From Petasospora fabianii (lineage: Eukaryota > Ascomycota > Saccharomycetes > Phaffomycetales > Wickerhamomycetaceae), in assembly GCA_022641835.1 (NCBI GenBank), contig CP048717.1, positions 868,001-932,000 of the forward strand: DNA of 64,000 nt, written 5' to 3'. This document shows, one piece after another, positions 38,317-48,800 of the stretch. The position numbers and the translations under genes were made by a program. Each line of letters starts with the position of its first letter. Position 1 is the stretch's first letter. The notes beneath the pieces were generated by a model. The model was not told the DNA's origin and did not search any database. It was given only the letters and a program-made list of their open reading frames with translations.

Positions 38317-39321
38317 ATGACTCAGGGAACCACTATCCATGAGTCTCGCATCTGGATCGACGGCTGCTTTGACTTCTTCCACCATGGCCACGCTAACGCC
38401 ATCTTCCAGGCCCGCCAGCACGGATCGGAACTCTACATCGGTGTGCACTCTGATGAGGAGATCACTGCAAACAAGGGACCAACGGTGATGAACCTCGTGG
38501 AGAGGGAGGTGGCCGTTGATGCAAACAAGTGGACCACAAAGACCATCATTAACGCTCCGTATGTGACACAACCGGAGTGGATGGATGAATATGGGTGTAA
38601 GTATGTCGTGCATGGAGACGATATCACGACTGATGCTAATGGCAATGACTGTTACGGGATTGTCAGGGACCAAGGGAGACTCATCTTGGTTAAGAGAACA
38701 GAAGGTGTGAGTACGACCGATTTGATTAACCGTCTGTTGATGCCCGAGTGGAAGGAGCACTATGTAAAGGATATCCACCAAAAGTGTGAGGAGAATTTGC
38801 AGTTGTTGAAGAACTTTGCAACTGCTGAAGATGGAAAGACGGCGTATGATGATATCTGGTATATCAGTGGGGACGGGAAACTGAATGAGGTCACGAGGGC
38901 AGGTGAGAAAAAGTACGGTTGCTATGTCTATGGAACATTTGATTTGTTCAACCCATTCCATATTACAGTACTCAAGGAGCTGAAACAGAAGTATGGCACA
39001 GTGCTTGTTGGTGTCTATCCAGATGGAGCCCCAGAGCATACAACCATGGACATCCTTCAAAGATCCCTCTGTGTGCTGCAGTGTAAGTACGTTGATGGCA
39101 TTATACTCGGTGCACCACTGTCTTATGAACCAGTCATTGATGGCAAAAAGATTCAGCCGGTACTTGACGTCAAGTCATTTGAGAACAAGTTTGACTATCT
39201 CAAGGATGGCGGGATCGAGAAGCGTATCCAACAGCATCACGACTTGTACATTGAGAGACAGCGCAAGAAGGGAGCCAAGGCTGAACTTGAACAAATGATG
39301 AAGGAGGCTCAGACTGCATAG
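38317..39321 (+). CDS. ECT1: Ethanolamine-phosphate cytidylyltransferase
   Basis: It makes CDP-ethanolamine from CTP and phosphoethanolamine, the rate-setting step of the Kennedy pathway to phosphatidylethanolamine. The 334 residues (yeast 323) hold two cytidylyltransferase folds. The first has the catalytic HxGH in DGCFDFFHHGHANAI (about 18-32), then GVHSDEEITANKGP, CKYVVHGDDI and RTEGVSTTDLINRLL. The second starts at YGTFDLFNPFHITVLKEL with a degenerate motif (NPFH), as expected because only the first site is catalytic in fungi. GVYPDGAPEHTTMDILQRSL and KYVDGIILGAP follow. Divergent from the four-helix membrane protein gene. Confidence 0.93.
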   Translation: MTQGTTIHESRIWIDGCFDFFHHGHANAIFQARQHGSELYIGVHSDEEITANKGPTVMNLVEREVAVDANKWTTKTIINAPYVTQPEWMDEYGCKYVVHGDDITTDANGNDCYGIVRDQGRLILVKRTEGVSTTDLINRLLMPEWKEHYVKDIHQKCEENLQLLKNFATAEDGKTAYDDIWYISGDGKLNEVTRAGEKKYGCYVYGTFDLFNPFHITVLKELKQKYGTVLVGVYPDGAPEHTTMDILQRSLCVLQCKYVDGIILGAPLSYEPVIDGKKIQPVLDVKSFENKFDYLKDGGIEKRIQQHHDLYIERQRKKGAKAELEQMMKEAQTA

Positions 39322-39900
39322 ATATGTGAGCTCTATACTCTGATAGAACCCAATGCGATGAAGACATGATATGATATGATACGTATCTGGTAGTCATGTA
39401 CGATGTGAAATCAACTAATATATTCGGAAAAGGCGATGCCTATTGCTAATGGGCCATTACGCTGACGGACCAGTAAAACGCTGAGCTGAATCTAGAGGCA
39501 TTATCAACGCTTCAAGCCCTAATTGCTTACGGAGTGCTTCCAGTCAATTTGAGAAAAGCACCGGTCTACCAGCGTATAGGTCCGCTATTGAATGCAATGC
39601 CGTCAGTTCATGCAGAGAGGCTTGAGGTCGTGTGAGAACGGAAACCGTCAGCCGTTGAGTAATCTCGGGCTCTCTTTCCCTCTTATAAAATGGAACTGTT
39701 CTTGGAGGGATAATGGCCAGAATTTTCTCTCAATTGACATGTTGTGCTCTGTGAGACCATAATTATGCAATTGTTATACGATTTTACCGCCAAAATTGGC
39801 TGCTGTAGAGCTGAGCTCACTTTACTCTTAAAGATCCGCACGCGACCTTCGAAGTCCCGACGCATGAAGAAGCGCCGGCTAAAGGAATTTCGCACTGAAA

Positions 39901-39914
39901 CGGTTCTACGTCCG
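39901..39914. promoter_or_regulatory. CGG-N8-CCG, Zn2Cys6-type site, NUP promoter
   Basis: Inverted CGG triplets spaced by 8 bp, about 195 bp before the NUP ATG. This is the shape bound by dimeric Zn2Cys6 regulators. The same spacing recurs upstream of the adjacent FCY2-type gene. Confidence 0.4.
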
Positions 39915-40016
39915 CTGATAAGCATGTAATTATCCCAAAACAGCTTCTATGACTCTGATTTGGGCATTGGGTGCTGATTAGGGAGCGGGGACCACCGCAC
40001 ATCGAAGGTGCTGCAG

Positions 40017-40022
40017 TATAAA
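40017..40022 (+). promoter_or_regulatory. TATA box (TATAAA) of the NUP gene
   Basis: TATAAA lies 86 bp before the ATG at 40108, a normal spacing for an inducible yeast promoter. Confidence 0.6.
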
Positions 40023-40107
40023 TGCCCCGACGATCCCTCTTGATTTTAGTACTCATTCTCATGTACTGCAGATTCTGTGCCCTGTTTACAGAGAAGCTGT
40101 CATAACA

Positions 40108-41436
40108 ATGAAGTTCTCCAAGCTCGCTCTCGGCACTACCCTTGGCTTGGCAGCTGCCAATCCTGTCAAGGAAGCACTTGCCAAGCGTGGTGCTGTTACT
40201 CTCACCTCCACCATTACCACCAGCTGCGACCCTTCCACCAAGAGCACCGAGACCGCCTGGTCCACCTCCACTGAGACTGTTGAGTCCCTCTCCACCTACA
40301 CCAGAACCATCCCAGATACTGCCGAGCCATCTTCGGATGCCTGCGGTACTATTGATCAGTATGGTCTCTACAAGAACCCAAATGCACACAAGCCAAAGGT
40401 TATGATTGTTTCCATGTTTGGTTACGAGTCCATCACCACCTGGTACAACAACATGGAGTTTGTTCACAACATTACCGTCCCAGGTCTCTCTCCGTTGTTC
40501 CCATGGGTCCACTGTACTGCCGACTATGAGGTTTGTCAGTTCATCACTGGTGAGTCTGAGATCAACGCTGCTGCCACGGTGACTGCCATAACGCTCTCCC
40601 CATTGTTTGACCTGTCCGAGACATACTTCCTCATTGGTGGTATTGCTGGTGGTGAGCCAACTTTGACCACTCTCGGTTCCGTTACCTTTGCAGAGTACGC
40701 TGTCCAGGTTGCCCTTGAGCATCAGATTGACTCCAAAGAGGTTTTGCCAAAATACAACTGGACTACCGGTTACTTCCCATACGACGCCGCTGATCCTTTG
40801 GCTTTCCCAGAAGAGTGGTATGGTACTGAGATCTTTAGAGTTAATCCAGTTCTCAGAGACCGTGCGTTTGACCTTGCTTCGACAGCTGAATTGGCTAATG
40901 GTACCGATGGCAACGCCGAGTTTAGAGCACTTTACGATTATGCCCCAGCTAACGAGCTCCCAGGTGTTGTAAAATGTGATGTCCTCACCTCTGACACTTA
41001 TTGGACCGGTGACATCCTCTCCTTCTACTTTGGTAACTTGACTCAGGTTATGACCAATGGATCTGCCACTTACTGTTCCACTGCCCAGGAGGACAATGCT
41101 ACCCTCGAATCCATGATGAGAGCCCACTTGTTCGGTCTGGTCGACTATTCTCGTATCATCATTATGAGAACCATCTCTGACTTTGCTAGAGCCCCACCAT
41201 CTCTCGAAAATGATACTGTGCACTTCTTCAATGAAGTTTCCCAGGGTGGTTCCAAGGTTGCCGTTGAGAACATTTACAGAGCCGGTAAGCCAATTGTGGA
41301 TGACATTTTGCTCAACTGGGATGAGCTATATGGTGTTGGTGCCTTTGCCACAAACGAGTACCTTGGTGATGTCTTTGGTACTCTTGGTGGTACTCCAACA
41401 TTCGGTGCTGGTGCCATCTCCATGCCTGAAGCCTAA
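40108..41436 (+). CDS. Secreted NUP-family protein (purine nucleoside permease family), nucleoside-phosphorylase-like
   Basis: A 442-residue protein of the fungal NUP family, named after a Candida purine nucleoside transporter. The signal peptide is MKFSKLALGTTLGLAAA. A Kex2 site, Lys26-Arg27 (EALAKR), ends a short propeptide. A Ser/Thr-rich segment (30-75) looks O-glycosylated. N-glycosylation sequons include NIT, NWT, NGT, NLT, NGS and NAT. No string of membrane helices is present. Nucleoside-phosphorylase-like blocks are visible: TGESEINAAATVTAI (147-161), IGGIAGG (176-182), ATLESMMRAHLF (331-342) and MRTISDFARAPP (353-364). This order matches the PNP/MTA-nucleosidase fold, so a secreted nucleoside-cleaving or binding role fits better than a pore. 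FCY2 lies next downstream. Confidence 0.85.
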   Translation: MKFSKLALGTTLGLAAANPVKEALAKRGAVTLTSTITTSCDPSTKSTETAWSTSTETVESLSTYTRTIPDTAEPSSDACGTIDQYGLYKNPNAHKPKVMIVSMFGYESITTWYNNMEFVHNITVPGLSPLFPWVHCTADYEVCQFITGESEINAAATVTAITLSPLFDLSETYFLIGGIAGGEPTLTTLGSVTFAEYAVQVALEHQIDSKEVLPKYNWTTGYFPYDAADPLAFPEEWYGTEIFRVNPVLRDRAFDLASTAELANGTDGNAEFRALYDYAPANELPGVVKCDVLTSDTYWTGDILSFYFGNLTQVMTNGSATYCSTAQEDNATLESMMRAHLFGLVDYSRIIIMRTISDFARAPPSLENDTVHFFNEVSQGGSKVAVENIYRAGKPIVDDILLNWDELYGVGAFATNEYLGDVFGTLGGTPTFGAGAISMPEA

Positions 41437-42720
41437 CCGTCTGCTTCCTTTTTCTTCTCCACTTCTTTAAAAACGCCTCTGCTTTCACTTTGTTTTCTAG
41501 TTAGATAGCATTTTACTTTATATTTGTACTACTACAATTGAGTTGCAACCTCTTCTTCCACAAAGGAGTGTTCGTTGTAGAGTGGAATCGAGCATTGTTG
41601 TCATACAGTCGGAGAGCTCCGGTATAAACTACTGAGCCGAGACAATACGACTTTGTTCATTCTTCACCCAGGTCGAGACGATAATCAGTGAGACAGATTG
41701 ACCCTTGTTTGATAATGCCGACGGGGATACGGGAGATTAGATGCTTGAAGGCACGCTTTTTACGACCCGTGTTCTCCTCAAAGGTGCGTTTGGTCAAACC
41801 CTTTGATACGATAAGACACGGGACACATGTTGTCCGATGCTGGTTCCGAACAGGGCCACGAATCCTTGAGTCCAAGTATCAATGAATATCATGGACATTA
41901 ACTTTTCCATCTCCAAAGCCCAATATCCCAAACTGAAATGGCCCCTGCGACGCCAAGAACAGGTTTCCCGCTTATAACTGTCAGGGCGCCATGACAGCTC
42001 TTATTATCTACGCTCAGCTATCTTGATTTCTCGCTCTTTCTATATTAATCTCACACTCCTGAATCAGTTCATCGATATGAAGAACACTGAACAAGCCTAT
42101 TGTCTCAAGAGTCTAAACAGAACAGACTAAAAGCCCCTTAGAGCTCCTTCCTCTACCGACGGCTCGGCGATCTAGCCGCCGGCTCGGAGCCGTTATCAAT
42201 AGATCTCCACACCCGGACACCACTAGCGCCGTACATTTTGTTTTATGTGCCTCTCTTCTCTTTGCGTCTTTTGCGTCTGTGCGTCTGCTACGTCTCTGAC
42301 GCTGCGTGTCTCTCTGCTGATGAGGATCCTAGAGAGGAGTTTTCTGTGTGTGCTGTTTTTTCCAGCAGCTGTGTGTGTGTGTGCGCTGGTGACCAGCATC
42401 GTTTCTAGTTTGGTTAAACAATTGGTTTAGCTCCTCTTGTCATGGTACAAATCATAGTTGTAGTCTCCTCCTCTAGCCTGATCCCCGACGGTGTTAAGTT
42501 TAGCGGACCAGTACATGATCTCAAGAGAGTACAGGTCTTACCCTAGTCACAGGATAACTCAAAACTCGAGAGATAAGAAAGTTTTTCTTTTCTTTTGAAA
42601 TCTTATCCGCTACGCATCGACTGACGCTATAACAAGGAAGACTGTGCCCATCAAGCCCGCTACCTCACGTCCAAGGATACACAACGGCTCTTGTCCTGCT
42701 CAGAAAAACTTGTTGTCATC
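41437..42720. other. Intergenic stretch, NUP 3' region and FCY2 promoter
   Basis: About 1.3 kb without a supportable gene; an open frame at 41657-41875 on the minus strand has no family likeness. A compact GC-rich palindromic element lies at 42160-42192. A GT repeat lies at 42369-42380. Confidence 0.5.
42160..42192. promoter_or_regulatory. Compound CGG/CGGCTC palindromic element, FCY2 promoter
   Basis: The 33 bp hold CGGCTC at 42160 and 42180, its inverse GAGCCG at 42187, and CGGC-N6-GCCG (equally CGG-N8-CCG) at 42165-42178. CGGCTC-G-GAGCCG is a near-perfect palindrome. It lies about 530-560 bp before the FCY2 ATG and looks like a Zn2Cys6 or Stp1-type upstream activating element. Confidence 0.45.
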
Positions 42721-44343
42721 ATGAGCACAGCTTCCGAGAAGTTTGAAATCGACAAGGAACAACTCGTTGTGGATGCCACGCCCGTCAACTCCATAGAAGA
42801 GGGCACACCGGTCGACACCACCTCATCATGGGGGTTCTTCCACAAGCTTTCTGCTAAGCTCGACTCGTTTGGTGTTGAACAACGTGGTATTGCCCGTGTC
42901 TTGCCAGAGGAGCGTGTCAACAACAGAAACCTCCTCTCCCAGTTCCTTTCGGTCATGGGTCTCTGGGCATCTGCCACTGGTGGTATCTCCAACATGTCCT
43001 CGTTTGTGCTCCCGACTACAGTGTTTGAGCTCGAGTTCAGACAGGCACTCGTTTGTTCCCTCCTTGGTTGTTACTTTGGTGCCGCTGTCTCTGCCTTCTG
43101 TTCTACGCTTGGGCCTCAATCCGGATGTAGACAGATGGTCACTGCTAGATACCTCTTTGGTTGGTGGTTTGTCAAATTCATCGCCATTCTCGGTACCGTC
43201 ATCGCTGGTATTGGCTGGTCTGTCGTGAACACCGTTCTCAGTGGTGAAATCTTGACAGCTGTCTCTGGTGGTGACGTTCCAAACTGGATTGGTATCATCC
43301 TTGTTTCCGTTGTTAGTATTGTGATCTCTGTCTTTGGTATCAAAGTTCTGTACAAAGTGGAAAAGTACTACTCCGTTGTGATCTTTATCACTTTGATCCT
43401 GTTCTACATCTGCATGTCGAACAGATACGATGTCATCTATGACTTCTCTAACAGTGACGTTCCACATAACACAATGACTGGTAACTGGCTCTCCATGTTC
43501 TCCATTACCTGGTCCGGTTCTGCCACTTGGGGTGCGATCACTTCTGACTACTACATCATGTTCCCAGAGACTACTCCTAAATGGCAGATCTTTTCTGTGA
43601 CATTCTTTGGTATCATTATTCCAACCACTTTTGTCGCTGTTGCTGGTAACTTGCTCAGTGCAATCTGTGTCTCTGATCCCGAGTATATTACCGCTTATAA
43701 AGATGGTGGTGTTGGTGGTGCTATTGTACAAGCTTTTGGTCGCTGGAACGGATTCGGTAAGTTCCTTGTGGTTTTGCTTTGGTTGTCTCTTATCGCTAGT
43801 ACCATCTTGAACACCTATTCTGGTACTTTTGCCTTCCAGCTTGCCGGTAAGGGATTCACAAGAGTTCCAAGATGGGTCTGGGCCATTGTGTTCACTGTTG
43901 TCTACTTCGTCTGTGCCATTGCCGGTCGTGACCACTTCTCCACCATCCTGAGTAACTTCTTGCCTATGATTGGTTACTGGATTGCCATGTACTTTATCAT
44001 GCTTCTCGAGGAGGACCTTGGATTCAGAAAGTTTGCCCACCATCTCTACACCAAGGAGTTCCCACACGAGGAGTTCTCCGAAAGTGAACCACACAAGTTC
44101 AAGTACAACTGGGACCAGTGGAACAACATCAACGTGCTTACACATGGTATCGCTGCCACAACTTCGTTTATCTGTGGTATTGCCGGTGCCGTGCTCGGTA
44201 TGGCGCAAGTTTACTACGTTGGACCTGCTGCTGCTCATTTCGGTCCCGCTGGTGGTGATCTCGGTATGTGGCTCACGATGGGTATCTCCGGTGTATTGTA
44301 CCCTCCATTGAGATACTGGGAGCTCAAGAAGTTTGGTCGTTGA
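42721..44343 (+). CDS. FCY2: Purine-cytosine permease (FCY2 type, NCS1 family)
   Basis: A plasma-membrane proton symporter for adenine, guanine, hypoxanthine and cytosine. It has 540 residues from the ATG at 42721, close to the yeast Fcy2 length (533). The N-terminus leads into the conserved GVEQRGIARVLPEERVNNRN. The LSQFLSVMGLWASATGGISNMSSF block (helix 1 region) and GPQSGCRQMVTARYLFGWW, a signature of fungal purine permeases, follow. Then SITWSGSATWGAITSDYYIM, GNLLSA and about 12 helices in all. It ends LRYWELKKFGR. Yeasts carry several FCY2 paralogues, so the symbol marks the class. It is co-oriented with the NUP gene, suggesting shared purine salvage. Confidence 0.92.
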   Translation: MSTASEKFEIDKEQLVVDATPVNSIEEGTPVDTTSSWGFFHKLSAKLDSFGVEQRGIARVLPEERVNNRNLLSQFLSVMGLWASATGGISNMSSFVLPTTVFELEFRQALVCSLLGCYFGAAVSAFCSTLGPQSGCRQMVTARYLFGWWFVKFIAILGTVIAGIGWSVVNTVLSGEILTAVSGGDVPNWIGIILVSVVSIVISVFGIKVLYKVEKYYSVVIFITLILFYICMSNRYDVIYDFSNSDVPHNTMTGNWLSMFSITWSGSATWGAITSDYYIMFPETTPKWQIFSVTFFGIIIPTTFVAVAGNLLSAICVSDPEYITAYKDGGVGGAIVQAFGRWNGFGKFLVVLLWLSLIASTILNTYSGTFAFQLAGKGFTRVPRWVWAIVFTVVYFVCAIAGRDHFSTILSNFLPMIGYWIAMYFIMLLEEDLGFRKFAHHLYTKEFPHEEFSESEPHKFKYNWDQWNNINVLTHGIAATTSFICGIAGAVLGMAQVYYVGPAAAHFGPAGGDLGMWLTMGISGVLYPPLRYWELKKFGR

Positions 44344-44647
44344 TGTAAAAATGTATGAGATGAAGTGACGTTCAATCTGCGTGTTAATAATGTGTCTTTA
44401 ATGAATATATCGTTCTAAGTGCTCATCCAACTCTAGTTAGCTCTGATAATTGGTCATCAACCGACAAGGCACGCCAACAGGAGTATCTATCATACCTTGA
44501 CGGTTCCGTCAGAGTGAACATTTTGATTCTTCACGCCCTTCAAAATAGTTAATATTTTATTTATCTAGATCAGCTATTACACATAGTGGTGGAATTGATC
44601 ATGTTGAGAGCGCAACAGTATAACACAGAGTGCATTATGTATTGGTC
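44344..44647. other. Convergent 3' region between FCY2 and PLP2
   Basis: About 300 bp, AT-rich, consistent with two 3' UTRs. No gene seen. Confidence 0.6.
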
Positions 44648-45409
44648 TTAGTCAAAGAAGTCATCATCGTCGTCATCATCATCGTTAGTGTTTCTCACGG
44701 ACTTTTTCATGAATCTCAATCTATGAGCCTCCTCAAGGTCCTCATCTTCACAATTTATCACCAATCTCTTGTCGCTGTCCTTAACAGCACCGATGTCAAT
44801 AAGCACCTTTTCGAGATCCTTCAATGTAGTAGCATTACCTCCGAGTTGTGTTAGTGTGATGTACTGTTTGACGACGTCACCCTTGAAATAGATGAGAATG
44901 GTTGGACAGTTTGAGTCTGGATAGTTCTCAATGGCACGAGATCCGGGAATCTCTACAAATTTGATCTCAGCAAACTTGGATGCCAACTGTGTGAATAGTG
45001 AGGAGAGCAGACGAGATTGTAGGACACCCTGTGATGACAAGTGTGTAACCACAAAGCAATCCTCGGAGGCATCAGTGATCTCGACCTTATACTCAGGCTT
45101 GGTAACAGGGTACACTCTTCCGAACTTGGCCTTCTTTGTCAACTCTGAGAGCTCTCTGAGACGTTTATTTTTGTACTCCTCCAAGAAGTTCTCGTCCTCC
45201 TCGTCTTCCAATTCTTCAAGCTCTTCAAGATCCTTCCCCTCTAGTCTGTTCTCCCATTGTTTCACAACGGCTTCTTGCAATGCCTCTTCGAGCTGGGCAG
45301 ATGGTGATGGTGGCTTCTCTGGAATCACACCATGCTTTCGGAGAATGTCATTCCATTCGGTGTCCTCATCAGGGTCCACCTGCATGTTGATTTTCATATT
45401 CGGATCCAT
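44648..45409 (-). CDS. PLP2: Phosducin-like protein Plp2
   Basis: Plp2 is an essential co-chaperone of the CCT/TRiC chaperonin, needed for tubulin, actin and cyclin folding. The 253 residues (yeast 286) begin with MDPNMKINMQVDPDEDTEWN, the family start, followed by RKHGVIPEKPPSPS. A charged coiled segment rich in Leu and Glu (about 48-80) follows, then a thioredoxin-like fold without CXXC: VYPVTKPEYKVEITDAS, KFVEIPGSRAIENYPD, CPTILIYFKGD and the QLGGNATTLKDLEKVL C-terminal block. It ends with an acidic run of about 8 Asp then FFD. Confidence 0.93.
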   Translation of the reverse strand: MDPNMKINMQVDPDEDTEWNDILRKHGVIPEKPPSPSAQLEEALQEAVVKQWENRLEGKDLEELEELEDEEDENFLEEYKNKRLRELSELTKKAKFGRVYPVTKPEYKVEITDASEDCFVVTHLSSQGVLQSRLLSSLFTQLASKFAEIKFVEIPGSRAIENYPDSNCPTILIYFKGDVVKQYITLTQLGGNATTLKDLEKVLIDIGAVKDSDKRLVINCEDEDLEEAHRLRFMKKSVRNTNDDDDDDDDFFD

Positions 45410-45871
45410 TTTGGATTGTTCGTTAAAAGGCAGATATCCAGTAGGCAGGAATGGTTTTGGCAGAGACGATGCGTTCGACGTGACGTTGGCTTTGGCGATG
45501 CATCAACGAACCGGTTTCGCGAACTTTTCAGTACTGAATGTCTCTTATCCTACTACAACATGAACTACAGTATAGTTATTGGTAAGACACTAAAATTATA
45601 GCGGCAGTATGTATCACTAAACGTCCACGAGATTTGCTTTTCTAGCAAAACAAATAAAAAAGAGCCAACAACAAACAAAAGCAACGAAAATCAATGAAAT
45701 CAGAAACAAGGGGAAAAGTCGTAAACAAAGCAGCAGCACATCGAGACATGAATAAAGTGCCCCCGTTGCATGAGAAGAAAGAAAAGGTATAGATGGGGTA
45801 TAAAGGGGTATAAGATTTAAATAAAATAACACAAGCGACAAAAAAAAGCTGTAAGCCTGAATCCATGTTAC
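45410..45871. other. Intergenic stretch, PLP2 promoter and MSB2 3' region
   Basis: About 460 bp. The MSB2 3' side (45640-45850) is A-rich on the + strand. Nothing else seen. Confidence 0.55.
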
Positions 45872-48800
45872 TCATACCCAACCGAGAGAGTTCTGGGCAG
45901 CAACTGGTTTGGAGATTCTTGGGATAAAGCTGTCAACTTGTGACATTGGAGGACTTGTAGAGCTGTATCCAGATCCTGAATTGGTGTTATAGGATGGCAG
46001 TCTCACACCAGCCCCATAGTGTACATTTTGTAAGGACTCGACAGAAGCATTGGCAGAAGTTGGAAGAACTGAGTTTTGAGCAGATTCTAATCTGATTCTC
46101 TTTCTCACAATAAAGAATCTGACACCAACAACCAGCAAGGAGATGTACACAGAGGCACCAACAACGGAACCAATGGTGATGCCAGCAACCTTGGCCTTAT
46201 CACCGCCAGTGCCTCCAGAAGAGGTGACAATGGCAGAGTAGTCCATAGAACCGGCATCAGGAGCGATACCACCAGCGTTTACTGAGGAAGAGCTGTCAGA
46301 TGAAGATGAGGAGGATAACTGGTCAAGCAAACCAGTCAATGGGATCGATGTGTCGATCAAAGTCGAAAACTCCCTCTCAGTGGAGTCACCACCAGTGTAC
46401 ATCAATGAAGATGAGTTCAACACCTCAGTCTGCAACTTACTGACGTCAGCAGATGGGAAGTAAAGCTCAGCGACAGTGATAATGTAATCAACGTTGGAGG
46501 AGGTAAATGGAACCAACTGGTAGACAGAAATGTTGGAAGACGAGTAGTTGAATGGCAACTCCAAAACCTTTGGCAAGTACTCAAAGATCTGTGCGGAAGC
46601 CAATGAATTCTTGACAACGAATGGATAGTTCCACGACTGCTTGAAACCAACAGTAATAAGAGTGTAGTCAGATGGAGCCTCAGTCTCATCGTTTGGAGCA
46701 ATGGCCTTTGGAAGAGAAGAAGTGGCAACGGCAGACTCTGTAGAAGCAGTCTTATCAGCACGTGTGGAGGTAGCAGCTGTGACCAGAGTAGTTGGCAGCC
46801 AGTTAGTAGTTGACTCCACTGGCTGTTCTGTGGTTGGTGAATCTGTCGTTGTGGCAATACCATCAGAGACTGGAGTGGAAGCAGCGGATGTCTCTGGCAA
46901 GTATGAAGAAGCAACAACTGCAGTAGTAGCAGCCTCGGTAGTTGATGGGGTTACCTGTGAGAAAGAGGCTGGAGACTCCGAAGTAGACTGTGTGGTAGCC
47001 TCAGTGGTGGCTTCAGTCGTAGTCTCAGCGGCAGCAGAGGTTGGGGTAGTGGTCACACTGGAAACTTCAGCAGTGGTGGTGTCAGGGATGGTGGAAGATG
47101 GTGTAGGTGTCAAAGATGTGGTGGTGATGGCTGAAGACAAAGCATCGGTAGCTGAAGTGGTGACAGCAACAGCGGAGGATGGAGTCTCCGTAGAGGATGT
47201 GGTCACTGCAAGAACAGAGGATGGAGTCTCAGTAGAAGATGTGGTAACAGGAGGAGCAGACGATGGAGTCTCCGTAGAGGATGTGGTCACTGCAACAACA
47301 GAGGATGGAGTCTCAGTAGAAGATGTGGTAACAGGAGGAGCAGACGATGGAGTCTCGATCGAAGACGTGGTCACTGCAACAACAGAGGATGGAGTCTCGG
47401 TGGTAGTTGGGGCAGCGACGCTGGATGACAACTCAGAAGTAGGAACGGCAGCAAGAGATGGTGTCGTTTCAGAAGTGAGCTGTGTAGTGGACGGAACAGC
47501 GATGGAGCTGGAGACAACCTCTGTAGTAGGTGGAGCAGCCAGAGAACTGGTAGCCTCAGTTGATGGCAGTGGAGTTGTAGATGTACTCACCAAGAACTCA
47601 GAGGAAACCCAAGGCTCAGTGGCTGGAGACACGGTAGACGGAGACACGACAACTGGTGCTGTGGAGGAAGATGTAAGAGGGGTAGTAGTGTCCCAGAAGT
47701 CAGTGGTGGCAGCAGAAGTGGTACCAACGGACACAAGTGGTGTAGTCTCAGAGGTGAGTGGAGTGGTAGAAGAGATAAAAACACTTTGGGTAGTGGATGG
47801 AGTTGTGGCAGTTTCCCTTAAACTACTAGTCTCAACAACAGGAGCACTCATCGACGTAGTAGTTGGAACTTCAAATAGGTTTGTGGTGCTACTTGACGAC
47901 GAGAGAGGAGCAGCCGAACTGAATATTGGACTATTTGTTGTGGAAACAACGTTGATGCTGCTGGACAAAGGAGAAGAAGTAGCTGCGTTGGTCTCAGTAT
48001 TGGTGTCAACGTCAGACCAGGACTGAGAGGAGGCAGTAGATGGAGCGACAACAGATGTGGACTGTGTAGTCTCATCGTCATCATCCTCGTCATCAGCAGT
48101 AGCCGAAGAAGTGGAAGAGAATAATGATGATGATGATGTGGTTTCGTCTTCCATAGCAGCAACAGCAGCAGAGGAAGTTATAGTTGTCTCCTCTTCACTG
48201 TCGCCGAGAGCAGGGGCAGAAGAGGCAGTGACAACCTGAGTAGAGTCTGTGGTGTCAGTCTCCTCTTCATCTAAAGATCCCCAGTAGTCGGTAGGAGCAG
48301 AAGCAGTCACGGCACTAGTAGTGGCAGAGTCTTCAGTGGTCGTAGGAGCTTCAGCTCCTAAGGTCTCTCCAACATCAGTCTTCTCAGTTGTGGAGTCAAC
48401 AGCGGAGGCAAGAGGACTACTAGTAGAGGCCAGAGGACTGCTAGTGTATGCAAGAGGGCTGCTGGTAGCTGAGGCAAGAGGACTGCTGGTGGTGGATGCA
48501 AGGGGACTGTTGGTGGTGGAGGCAGTGGTGGATGGGGCATCAGCTGTGGTCTCGGTTTCCTCAGTGGTATCACCCAAAGATGTTAAACTAGCGGTGACAG
48601 CGCTAGCGGTAGATGAAGTTGTGGCCTCGGTATTTGAGGTGGATGCAGTGGTTGTCGCTTCGGTAGCGGTGGTATCTTCAGCTTCTGGAGAGGTAGTTGT
48701 TGTAGATGCAAGTGGTGATGAGTATACTTGGCCTAGTGTGGTGGAATCTGATGATGTTGTTGTTTCATCTGAATCTGTAGCCTCCTCATTCAATGTAGAT

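Larger units (their letters stand above)
39322..40107. other. Intergenic stretch, ECT1 3' region and NUP promoter
   Basis: About 790 bp with no supportable gene. It holds CGG inverted pairs: CGG-N3-CCG at 39639-39647 and CGG-N8-CCG at 39901-39914. A TATA box is at 40017. Confidence 0.5.

Noticed and set aside
39817-41223. 468-codon open frame antisense to the NUP gene
   Set aside because: It mirrors the strongly biased codon use of NUP on the other strand; no family-like sequence and no independent promoter.
41657-41875. 72-codon minus-strand frame downstream of NUP
   Set aside because: It reads as a plausible small basic protein but matches nothing that I know and has no supporting context.
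42826-44238. 470-codon open frame antisense to FCY2
   Set aside because: A shadow of a highly biased sense gene; composition is charged and family-less.
46701-48026. 441-codon Val/Glu-rich open frame antisense to MSB2
   Set aside because: A mirror of the Ser/Thr/Pro repeats in the mucin region; repeats alone keep it open.
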